A stretch of 26,283 bases of DNA from Selaginella moellendorffii (taxonomy: Eukaryota; Streptophyta; Lycopodiopsida; Selaginellales; Selaginellaceae): assembly GCF_000143415.4 (NCBI RefSeq), contig NW_003314325.1, forward strand, positions 652,086-678,368, in the 5' to 3' direction. The position numbers and the translations under genes were made by a program. How positions within the stretch are numbered: position 1 is the stretch's first letter; the number at the start of each line of letters is the position of its first letter. A model generated the notes under the pieces. It was given only the letters and a program-made list of their open reading frames with translations, was not told the origin of the DNA and searched no databases. Below are positions 1-8,358 of the stretch, piece by piece.

Positions 1-2293
1 TTGATACTCACGTAAACCTTTGTAGTAGTGATATAGGTTTGCTCGTGGTATTGCTCAATCGATGATCAAGTCATTGTGATACTTATATCATATCCATGTG
101 ATAATGAGCAATGTGTTTACAAAATTGCTTGGTCAAACGATGATCAACCCCAAAGTGGCTGATGGTGAAGCTAGTTTACTTACAAGAAGTAACATTGTAG
201 TAGTTTTGATTGGATTCTCGATAGTGGTCCATTATGCTAAGCTTAAGTTGGTTCCTTGTTTCCTTGAGGGTTTGCCCAGAAAGTGTTGGAAAGGGTTATA
301 ACATTCACTTGTTATAATTTGTTGGTTTATCCGTTAACACTTGGAGTAGATTGTTGGATGGAGAAGATGTGTTATTAAGGCATTGACATTACTAACACTT
401 GTGTTAGTGGAAGTGGCATTGTTGTTTTGAGTGATGAGGAATTTTCCTTAGACCTTGAATTTTCATGTCATTTTTCTTGTTAGTGTTTTGGCTTCACATT
501 GGATCTTGAAGGTAGTTGAAGAAAAGTGTTAATGCAATGTAGATATCCGAAAAAGTGGTCTTCGGGATCAAGCCTTGGATGTTCATTTTGCATTTTTGCG
601 GATATCGGTGTTGAATGTCGGAAGTATGGGTAAAGATGTTCGATGCTTAAACATACTATAGGTCATAAGAATTGGTGTTGAGGTGAATCTATGTGAAGTT
701 GTTAGTAGGAGGAAGTTGATTGAGTCTTGAAAGTTTGCATTCCTGGATTGAGAGTCATTCTTTCTCTAGGATGGAAAATTTTTCCACAAATTTTCTTAGA
801 CTTTTCTAATGGCTGATTTGTTGATGATTTTACTCGAAAACCATTCCGTTTTCGTAACCCAATACAAACTAGTGAAGGGGTTAGAGTTGACTTTGCTTAA
901 TTTAGACCTTAGTAAATAGTTTGTATGATGCGGCCCGAAAAAGATGCTGACTTTTGGGGCTAAGGCAATTGAGTTGGATAGCGTCTGGAGTTGGTGTAGA
1001 AATGTGGCCATTGCACTTTTCTAGAAAAGTGACCCTTATGTCTTTCTTTTGTAGCGTTGTGCTTGGTGGCAGGTTGCACTTTGCATTTTGCTAAGACTCT
1101 ATGAGAGTAGTGAGCTCTCACTGATCTTGATTTGGTCTTGGTGGCCTTGCTCTTTGGCTAAGGATGGTGATGTCCAACTTAGTTGTTTGAGGTTGAGATG
1201 TTAGTACCTGTACTATAGTTTTGTCTATGAGAAGGTTGTGTATCGATATGAGTCCATCTCATGGTCTTCACTTTAGTTTCAACTAAGTGTTGGTCATGCA
1301 TAGCTAGCCTCTTCAAGGCATGCTCAAAGCTATTGACTAGATGCATTTGTGAGCTTATCATGGTTGAGTTGGATTCGAATGGTCATTTAGTTTATGCTTG
1401 TCCATGAACCTTTATCTCGTACCTCGGGTATTACGTTCATGTTAGACAAGCATATGACTAATGGTATAAGTTTAATGTTTGGGTTTTGTGAAGGCATGTT
1501 GAAAGAGTGATTGTTAGTTGCTTGGCAACTAGTGATTACTTGTAAACTTAGTCGAGGACTATCGACATTTGCTTTGCTCGATGATGATTTAGCGGTGATG
1601 GGCTTGCTTTACCAAATGGTGTTACAAAGGATCATGTCGTTAGACTTACATAATTTTTCCATGTTAGCATATCAATTCTACCTTTGTTGATGTCACTTGG
1701 TTGCATTTAGTCTGTAGTGTTGGATTTCATTGAGTCTTGGACGTGGTGAATCACTCCTTGAGGAAGTGTTATCTGTAACTAAGTATTGTTGGAGGATTAG
1801 TCTCAGATACTGACTAAAGTATTCTTGACTTTGGTTAATTTAGTTGCTGGAAAGTTATGAGTGGTGATTCACTCTTGCTTCTTCTAGCTTTGTTATAATG
1901 TTGATGGCATTGAAGTGATGCCTTGTCGTTGACATTGTTGATGTTGAGATTTGAGTGAAATGAGATATCTCTTCTTAGGGTTGATATTAAGTTTCATTAA
2001 TCTCAATGAAGATAGTGTTGATGATTTGGCTATGGCTTTGTGTTATTGGCATTTTGTGCAATTGCTAATTAGCATTCAAACAAGTTGAGTGGCAAGTTTG
2101 AGTTAGTTGTGTTTTAGATGAGATTGTTTAGTAGGGGTTGAGTTTTGGCTTTTCCTTGAAAAGTGATTTAGTTGTGGACTATGTTAGCTTTATGAGAGGA
2201 AGAGTTAGTGATCGATATTAGAATGTTTGAATCTTTATTGGGTTTGAGTTGGAATATATATCGATCATTGATGATTCTTCTTGTGCTTGTTAT
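1..2293 (+). other. Non-coding internal domain of LARD copy 1, 5' part
   Basis: Gene-free stretch. It is collinear with the reverse complement of roughly 19170-21465. The sense strand is visibly rich in G and T and poor in C, with stop codons in every frame; no open frame exceeds about 80 codons and none looks like protein. It ends at TTAT (2290-2293), the left copy of the target duplication of the DNA transposon. Confidence 0.8.
2290..2293. repeat. Left 4-bp target-site duplication (TTAT) of the DNA transposon
   Basis: TTAT directly precedes the left terminal inverted repeat and recurs right after the right one at 8383-8386. The orthologous position in LARD copy 2 (19166-19169, reading ATAA on the + strand) carries one copy with no insertion, which fixes the insertion point and the duplication length. 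Confidence 0.85.
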
Positions 2294-2317
2294 AAGCTCT
2301 ATTTCGTTAAAGTGGGA
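2294..2317 (+). repeat. Left terminal inverted repeat (24 bp)
   Basis: It begins AAGCTCTATTTCG and ends AAAGTGGGA. It is the exact reverse complement of 8359-8382. Just inside it, the last bases GTGGGA recur inverted (TCCCAC at about 2328-2333), forming a small extra hairpin. Confidence 0.9.
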
Positions 2318-2735
2318 ATTGTCATTATCCCACTTGTAAAATAAGGTTTCCAAACCTTTATATAGTATATAAATATAACAAAATTCAACTACATTGAGGC
2401 ACATGCCATTTTATTTTAAACAAGGAAATGTCTACTCAATCACTTCTCCTCCCCCTGCCACTGCTTCACCTCTCTCTTCTCCTTGTCATCGTCGTCCAAT
2501 TTCTTTCCATCCTTTTAATATTGGCTCAGTTGCTCCGAGTCTAGGTGGAGCCCAAGTCCCCATTCAATCTTTACTTTCCCATTATTAATAAAACAACTTC
2601 GTAGACTTCCAATAACATGTTGTAACACTTCTAGTATAATGCAAATCCTCTCAAAGAATTGTCTTTTAATATTAATACAATGGCATGGAACCCCATGCCA
2701 TAATAAGTTACATTTTTAAATAAATACATGCCATC
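2318..2735. other. Left subterminal region of the DNA transposon, downstream of the phosphatase gene
   Basis: No gene is seen. It is AT-rich. It contains the element's recurring octamer at 2402-2409 (CATGCCAT), an interrupted palindrome at 2680-2701 (9-bp arms ATGGCATGG/CCATGCCAT around AACC) and another octamer at 2728-2735 that directly abuts the phosphatase stop codon. The open stretch at 2394-2588 is Pro/Ser-rich low-complexity sequence and I do not call it a gene. The region probably serves as the 3' end of the minus-strand gene and as transposase-binding DNA. Confidence 0.6.
2680..2701. repeat. Interrupted palindrome of the element-specific octamer
   Basis: ATGGCATGG, a 4-base spacer AACC, then CCATGCCAT: two opposed octamers with perfect 9-bp arms. 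It is one of several such sites confined largely to this transposon. Confidence 0.85.
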
Positions 2736-4476
2736 TCAGACTGTTATTTTTTGCCTCCAACGCCTATACAATAATCTTGGAATTTCATCACTCTCCACAC
2801 TATCAGGATTTAAACCCAATAGTAATGCCATCTCTTCTCTAATACGTCCACGCTCATGTTCAGTGGTCGAAGAACCCATCCGGTTGAGCAGATTATGGAG
2901 ATGCGGATAGTGCTTGGCTAGACAATATACATGCCATAAATGATGACTGGTGTCTGTCCGATCAAATGGCTTCTGATATACCGTTCCATCTGCCATTTGG
3001 TTGATTTCTGCAGCCACCTCCTGGACTGGCCGGTTCTCTATCACCATCGCTCCAAGCCGTTTTGCAAGGTCCCCCAGAACATACGGTTTCTTCTCCCTAG
3101 TTTCCATACTGCAAGAGATGGGGTGCACTGCATATGTGTGCGTGTTCGCTGCAGTTTTAATTGGTGAGTCATCGATGATGAGGATTTCACTTGACCTAGC
3201 AGTCCGGTTCATCACTACAGCCTCTGGCTTGACGAAGATGGGCTTGCTACCCCTCACATGGACCATAGTCAAGCAATCCTCCTGCGTTAGGAGAAAGTCA
3301 AATGGTAATATTACTCGCGTCTGATCGTGCATCATCTGTAGCAACGTTAATGCATTGTGGCGCATCATGGATGTCCAAACTCCCAATTGCAAATTGAACC
3401 CGGCCCTCTGTTTTAAGTGTCGCATGGTCATTATTAGATCCCGCAGTTTCTCCCATGTGATTAATGTGAATCTGTCTCTTTTGACCAACTTGCGACCGTA
3501 GGCTTTGGAGGGTGCAATGACATTCGAGGACGAGCCACGCTCATGGGAGAAAAGGACACCGTTCAGATCAAAAATGATACAGTACCTTCGCCGTGACTCT
3601 GAAATGAAATGCGTCAGCATAAAAAATGGTACAAGTCAATTTTACCATCTACAATATTAGCGAATGGTGCTCCCGATGGTCGTTGAGAGGGTTTTGGTCG
3701 AGGAAACGTGAAGGGCGGAAATACTCTCCTCTGCAATGTGGGGTCAATCGCATCCGATGGCGTGTGGGCACATGCCATTTCAACTGTAGACTCTGGTACA
3801 ACTGGCTCAACAATGGCATGGGGTGGTTCCGATGGCGTGTGATCACACGCCATTTCAGCTGGTGCCTCCATTGGCAAAGTGGACATGACCGAACAGGCAG
3901 CAGGGGCGGTGTAGGGAGGTTCCAATGGCGCGTAGTCAGACGATTGGGCACACGTTGAGTCCATTGGAAATGAGGATACGACCGGCTCGGCGGCTGGGGC
4001 GGCCTCATGCGGGTCCAATGGCGCCTGGTCACCGTCAGTTGGATACGTGGACAAGATTGACTCAGTGGTATGGGCAGCATCAAGTGGAGCGTGGTCAGCT
4101 TGCTTGGCGTTGATATGGATAGTAGCCTCCACCAGCTCTGATGACTCTTGCAGGCAAGTAGAGTCCACTGGCAGATCCATATGCATGTCCAAATATCTCC
4201 CTTCGATTGAGATGGTATCCTCCCGTGCTACTAAAAACAAACTCATTAGCACATTGAATCGACTATACTGTATTTACCATCAACTGCTATTGAGGAACTA
4301 GGACCAATATCACTTGGGCGCACTGCTGATTCTGAAGGATTGGACATACGTTTCGACCCTTGCTTGGCACTATCCTTCCTCGACACTAAAGGCTAGAGTT
4401 TGTAAATTCAACTGAATAATCTCTACTTACCACTTGCCTGCAGCTGTGTGTATATCAAGATGGCATGAGGCCTCAT
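2736..4476 (-). CDS. FCP1/NIF-type HAD phosphatase-domain protein with Pro/Ala-rich repeat region (4 exons)
   Basis: Exons on the minus strand are 4476-4431, 4385-4278, 4230-3646 and 3598-2736. Joined, they give 534 codons including the TGA stop, with no break. Residues about 1-85 are Ser/Lys-rich. Residues about 90-210 form degenerate Pro/Ala/Met repeats. Residues 252-400 match the FCP1/NIF branch of the HAD superfamily: nucleophile motif FDLNGVL (Asp257; the usual second Asp is Asn259), VWTS at 320-323, a Lys in FVKP at about 370, and IDDSP ending at 392. The family dephosphorylates phosphoproteins such as the RNA polymerase II CTD; the DLNG variant occurs in plant members, but substrate and activity here are unknown. 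It is transcribed divergently from the transposase and lies wholly inside the transposon, so I infer a captured host gene kept as cargo. The ATG at 4476 is the first in frame and lies within a perfect palindrome; a start at 4347 in exon 2 is an alternative. Three 45-47 nt introns each restore frame. Confidence 0.82.
3599..3645 (-). other. 47-nt phase-1 intron (phosphatase gene, intron 3)
   Basis: The donor is GATG|GTAAAA and the acceptor TTTCATTTCAG|AG, with a TGCTGAC branch-like motif. Removing it joins the repeat-rich exon to the phosphatase domain and forms the codon GAG just upstream of the catalytic FDLNG motif. Confidence 0.82.
3740..4101 (-). repeat. Degenerate Pro/Ala/Met repeat block inside exon 3
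   Basis: About four to five units of roughly 25-31 residues share [AT]P[LS][DE]PPxxAPAAEPVxSxxPM, for example APLDPHEAAPAAEPVV, APLEPPYTAPAA and TPSEPPHAIVEPVVP. At DNA level the units contain ATGGC-centred inverted repeats: a perfect 22-bp palindrome at 3832-3853 (half-site ATGGCGTGTGA) and an imperfect one at 3757-3778. It is probably a flexible linker that grew by internal duplication. Confidence 0.75.
3832..3853. repeat. 22-bp perfect palindrome in the phosphatase coding repeat
   Basis: The half-site ATGGCGTGTGA is followed at once by its reverse complement TCACACGCCAT. It is a one-base-per-arm variant of the ATGGCATG palindromes seen elsewhere in the element. A partner with imperfect arms lies at 3757-3778. 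Confidence 0.85.
4231..4277 (-). other. 47-nt phase-1 intron (phosphatase gene, intron 2)
   Basis: The donor is GATG|GTAAAT; a CTAAT branch consensus is followed by a T-rich tract and TTTTTAG|TA. The same GATG|GTAAA junction is used at intron 3. Splicing joins the Ser-rich exon 2 in frame to VAREDT. Confidence 0.82.
4386..4430 (-). other. 45-nt phase-1 intron (phosphatase gene, intron 1)
   Basis: The consensus donor AGTG|GTAAGT is paired with the acceptor CCTTTAG|TG. Splicing joins exon 1 (15 codons) in frame to exon 2. It is less certain than the other two because exon 1 is short. Confidence 0.65.
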
Positions 4477-4480
4477 GCCA
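4461..4480. repeat. Perfect 20-bp palindrome at the phosphatase start codon
   Basis: TGGCATGAGGCCTCATGCCA is its own reverse complement. The minus-strand ATG at 4476-4474 lies inside it. A related imperfect copy lies at 4530-4549, so both sit between the two divergent genes; they are candidate operator or transposase-binding sites. Confidence 0.88.
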
Positions 4481-4624
4481 ATTTTGTGAATGCGAAATTT
4501 CACGTGGGTGTCAATAGCATGTTTGAATAATGGCATGTGGCCTCATGCTATTTGGTATGTTATGATTTAGGCCATTCTCCAATCATTTTTTGTATGGTCT
4601 TAACTTCTTTTCTGCACTTTCAGA
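4477..4624. promoter_or_regulatory. Short divergent promoter between phosphatase and transposase
   Basis: Only 148 bp separate the two start codons. The stretch holds part of the 20-bp palindrome, a second imperfect palindrome ATGGCATGTGGCCTCATGCT (4530-4549), and next to the transposase ATG a pyrimidine-rich TCTGCACTTTCAG that looks like a 3' splice site (AG at 4622-4623). With a possible donor TTG|GTATGT at 4555 this would be a 69-nt 5'-UTR intron. I see no clear TATA box. Confidence 0.55.
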
Positions 4625-7600
4625 ATGGCCTTCAGGGTTGGGGAAAAGGTTTACATTTTGAATGGTGGGAAGAGAGTTGCAAAAGGGACCCTTGTGTCTA
4701 TGGATCGGAACTTTGTTATACACTGTCAAAGGCTTGGGGAAGGCAATGCTGCTGTATCAGTAGAGACTGTCTTCGATGGGAATGTGGTTGCTATTGAACG
4801 AGGAGAGATGGTCGTCGGGGTAAATGTTGTTGTTGCCTTGAAAAATCTGCAGAAGAAAGCAGATGTTGGGGACAACGCAAGTGCGACGCATGTTCCCTAC
4901 GTGGATCTTAAGAACCGTGCTACATGGATTCAGGCAAAGGTGTTTCTAAACAACCCCGAGGGGGAGGTGGTAGCTGAGGGCTTAGCCACAGTTGTCGATC
5001 CAAGAGATGCGGTTGCTAATCAAGAATTGGGCTGGGATGATATTGGAGTTGCGATTTTAGAGGTTGTTGACACAGAAGAAAACAGTCTGACTATTGGAAG
5101 CATTGTGCGGTGGAAATTAAGGCATTTAGTGTTTGAGAATGTGAAGGATTCACAATCAAACACCACTACAACTGATGACAGAACATCTCTTCATGGGAAA
5201 AGAAAGTACACCTTCCTACAGCGCAGCCAAAGGGATCTGAGCAACGAACCGAAAAGGCAGAAAATGGCGATGGAGGTTCGAATGGTCTCGACAGTTGCTT
5301 GTTGCAAGAGGAGGTGCTGTCAACATGCTGATTGGGATGCTATTGAAGAGGAGAGAGCAAGATACAAGACATTGTCCTGGAAGGCAGCTCGCAATTTTGT
5401 GTATGAGGCATTACGGTCATCTGTTGATGCTTCAGAACATTAGGTGGGGGGCATGGTCTTCCAGAGGGGTTTGGTCTGCATGAAGGCATGGAGAATCATT
5501 TATGGAGTCCCTCGAAGCACATTCTACAGAATCAAAACTGAGTTCGAGGAACAAAGGGTTCAACAGGCAGTCCATGAGAACGACGGTACGCACAAAACCA
5601 GGGGTCATGTTGTATATGGAGAGGCAATCTTCAAGAGGTTTGTCGAGAAATGTAGCGAGCAGCAACCACATAAAACCCGCCTCTTGGAAGATGGAACACG
5701 AGACACCCAACGAGTTTTCCCTTCCATGTATACCAAGGGGGCCATATTGGAAGATGTGAATCGGGAACTCCAGAGTAATGGCTACAGGAAGCTGAGCCAA
5801 TCTAGATTTAGTAGATTGTGGAGCAACAGGTTCAGGGATGTGAGTATAGGAAAGTACTCCAGCTTTTCAAAGTGTGACGAGTGCACTGCTATCAAAATGG
5901 CTTTGTCGAAGAATTCTTGCAGCGCTCAAGAGCGAGAGACGTTGGTTAGAAGGCGGCTCGACCACAACATCGAGCAGAGAAGCTGCAGGACTGCATATTA
6001 TCATAACAGGATTCTCTCCATGGAGAGACCTGACTCTTACCTCTGCATCATCCACGACAAAATGGACCAGAAAAAGACGTGCTTACCTCGACTCAATCCT
6101 GCCCCCAAGGCAATCTCTTCATCCATGCAACTGCTTGTGTCTCTGTTTGGCATAATCGCTCATGGGCATGGTGCCCAGAACTATGGGAACTTCTTTGTAC
6201 CTCTATGGGGTGGCGGGGGTGCAAACATGATGATTGCGTCCCTAGCAAAACACTTAAGGTCTCTGCAAAGTGCGCAGACTGAGCTGAACGGCCAACCCTT
6301 GCATAAGGCCCTTGTCGATCGAACCCCATACAGGGTTCAGCTGGAGGAGGAGCAAAGGCTTGCAGTATCGCGTGGGGCCCCATGCCATCCCAGTGAATAT
6401 GTTGGCCGTCAGATTGTAGGGTTATCACGTGAGGCCTCATGCCATTCCGACGAGGCTGGTCGCCCGGTGAATGCACAGCCTCATCCAAATGAAGCAGAAT
6501 CTCAAGGAAGTTCTTGCGGCCGATGTGGCTTTCCACCCCATCTTCTGCTCCAAACAGACAATGCTGGCAGTGAGAACAAAAACATGTACGTCTTCGCGTA
6601 CTTGGCAATGCTTGTTGCCAAAGGCATATTTGAAACGGTTACACTTGGCTTTCTCATGGTTGGGCACACTCATGAAGACGTCGATGCCATGTTCAGTCAT
6701 CTGGCAGAGTCCCTCCGGCGATCCAATGTCCTCACCCTCCCACAACTCTACGATGAATTCCAAAATTGCATCAAAGGCACTGTTGAAGCTGCACTTGTGA
6801 CAGAGGTTCCAGACTTTAAGGGGTTTGTAAAAGGCTACATCAGGGATGGATCCGAAACGCTGATTGGCCACTCCAAGCCTCTTCAGTTTCATTTCAGCAT
6901 GCGTGACGGTGCTCCAGTGATGAGGTACAAGATGAGAGAATGGGACACAGTGTGGCTGCCAGTGGATGGCATTGAACTCTTCAAGAGAGATCCCATAACT
7001 GGGGAACCTATGATTCCTCAGGGTTCCCCACGGCCGATGCACCCGGATGGACTCAAAGACCAGGAAAGTATAGTGGCCGGGATTAGACAGCATATTGCCT
7101 TCTGGAAGAGGGGGTTGGTGTTTGGTGGAGAATCCTATTTTAAGAGGTGCAAGCCTTTGCTAGAAAACTGGGAGAAGATTATATCTGCTATCCAAAATGG
7201 GCCGGTTGTATATGAAGAATTGGAAGAGTCCTTTTGGCCAGAACCCAGAGCACCAGATAGTAGCGGAACAATGTCCTCTAGAAATGCAGTGACAAATAAC
7301 GATGTTGAGGATCACTATTGTGGGCCGAGGAACAAGAAGCCGGATTCAGCATTCAATCCAGTACAGGTCTGCAAAGGAATGGTCGTGCTTGTCAGACCCA
7401 GTAATAAAAAACAAATGATATGGGTGGGGCGCTGCATCACTGATGCAGAGGAGGACGCGGAAACTAACTCCTTCAATGTAACTGTGGAGTGGTTCAAGCC
7501 AAGTTCCGGATATACGAAGGATTGCCTAGAAAAGAGATGGGTGCTGAATCCAAGGGATCCCAGCATGAGCATATCGGTGGATAATGTTGTGCATGGTTGG

Positions 7601-7766
7601 ATGCGGAAGCAGAGTGCCACCATCACCTTGCCAGACCATGCAAGAGATGCAGCAAGAGCATTCATAACCCGGGTTCAAGGTGAGATTCATTAATATTCCT
7701 TTACTAAGTTTCTAATGTATTTTATTTCAAGGTGAACAATCTGAATCTGAATCAGAGGAGGCGTGA
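4625..7766 (+). CDS. DDE-type transposase (DUF7869-like) interrupted by one in-frame TAG
   Basis: One frame runs from ATG 4625; a TAG at 5441-5443 interrupts it and the same frame continues to 7691. Removing intron 7680-7731 replaces the stop at 7691 with an acidic end, GEQSESESEEA, and TGA at 7764, giving about 1,028 residues. Counting the TAG as residue 273: residues 8-53 and 105-150 look like two copies of one small beta-rich module (KVYILNGGKRVAKG / KVFLNNPEGEVVAEG); a Cys cluster CCKRRCC lies at 226-232; VCMKAWRIIYGV just after the TAG resembles a helix-turn-helix; SKCDEC holds Cys417/Cys420. The catalytic-like core is DKMDQKK (Asp478, Asp481), QTDNAGSENKN (Asp645) and VGHTHEDVDAMF (Asp685), the signature I associate with DUF7869. 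A small barrel-like VEWF region lies near the C-terminus. It presumably excises and integrates this element. Similarity on both sides of the TAG suggests a nonsense mutation (e.g. CAG to TAG) or, less likely, readthrough. Confidence 0.8.
5441..5443 (+). other. In-frame TAG in the transposase N-terminal region
   Basis: It lies between the Cys cluster and the VCMKAW helix region, with the same frame open for 272 codons before and 749 after. I looked for a short intron that would remove it. A 66-nt option (5401-5466) keeps frame but deletes 22 codons of plausible protein, and a 49-nt option (5416-5464) breaks frame. A point nonsense mutation is the simplest reading. Confidence 0.8.
6372..6445 (+). 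repeat. Two element-specific motifs duplicated inside the transposase core
   Basis: GTGGGGCCCCATGCCAT (6372-6388) and GTGAGGCCTCATGCCAT (6429-6445) sit 57 bp apart and encode the similar peptides SRGAPCHPSE and SREASCHSDE. They lie in the variable loop between the first and second catalytic Asp motifs, where added sequence should be tolerated. Both resemble the palindromes at 4461-4480 and 4530-4549. Confidence 0.75.
7680..7731 (+). other. 52-nt phase-1 terminal intron of the transposase gene
   Basis: The donor is TTCAAG|GTGAGATT; the branch-like motifs are TACTAAG and CTAAT; the acceptor is TTTATTTCAAG|GTGAAC. The 10-mer TTCAAGGTGA occurs at both borders (7674-7683 and 7726-7735). Splicing swaps a stop at 7691 for an acidic tail. 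Confidence 0.7.
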
Positions 7767-8358
7767 TGGCATGTGGCCCTTTGCACTAGTATATCTTAAT
7801 ACCGGTCTGAGAAATAGAATGGCATGTGCCCTTAGGCCTTTTACTAAATCACCTTTGAAAGAAATGCAAGCCTCTATGTCGTAAAAAAAAGGTACTAGAG
7901 AAATTCCTTAATAATATGAATGTTATTTAGTTTCATGAAAATACACTAAGGGTCAAATGAGTTAAATGACTTCTCCAGACTAGCAATGCCTCTTGCTACA
8001 CCTTCACAATTAGATTCATTAGAAAAAGATAACATTGAATAATATCTAAATGTTCTCACCATTAAGTTATATGTCTGGCTAATAGGAATGACGTTCATCT
8101 TGGAAAGCTCACCACACGCTCAATGAACAAACAAATAGTGTGTGCGCGCATGCCATCGCTTTTCTTTAGCTTCAGATTCAGCTTGTTCACCTTGACAATG
8201 AGATTTATTATACAACCAGATGGACTCAGTCTGGACACAAAGTCACCGCGCTAGTCACCATGCCCCAGATATGTCTAGCCCCTGGACAAAAAACATATAA
8301 TTTCACGTCATTTTCAAATACTTGAAAATTTGTACCTAGTCCCATTTTACTGAATAAA
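7767..8358. other. Right subterminal region of the DNA transposon
   Basis: No credible gene is seen. It holds octamers at 7766-7773 (overlapping the transposase stop TGA by one base), 7819-7826 and 8149-8156, plus an inverted copy (8149-8194) of the transposase's last exon border. It is AT-rich, with a short homopolymer A run near 7884. Confidence 0.6.
8149..8194 (-). repeat. Inverted duplicate of the transposase terminal exon
   Basis: The reverse complement reads CAAGGTGAACAAGCTGAATC...GATGGCATG. It aligns over about 46 bp with 7728-7773, including the intron acceptor border, the Glu/Ser codons and the octamer. In the equivalent frame it would encode GEQAESEAKEKR instead of GEQSESESEEA. It may be the relic of a second gene end or an internal inverted duplication during element evolution. 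Confidence 0.72.

Noticed and set aside
1-2293. Possible degraded gag-pol in the LARD internal domain
   Set aside because: I looked for RT (YxDD), RNase H, integrase (HHCC, DDE) and Gag zinc-knuckle motifs in all frames of copies 1 and 2 and saw none.
2394-2588. Pro/Ser-rich open stretch in the left subterminal region of the DNA transposon
   Set aside because: Short, low complexity, no partner exon or domain; more likely untranslated subterminal DNA.
2940-3324. Plus-strand open frames opposite the phosphatase exon
   Set aside because: Antisense shadows of a gene whose minus-strand frame has clear family motifs and correct splicing.
5401-5466. A 66-nt in-frame intron that would remove the transposase TAG
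   Set aside because: Donor GTATGA and acceptor CCAGAG are possible, but it would delete 22 codons of plausible sequence between the Cys cluster and the VCMKAW helix. A nonsense mutation is simpler.
5502-7093. Other-frame open stretches across the transposase (both strands)
   Set aside because: Shadows of the long transposase frame, with no domain logic.
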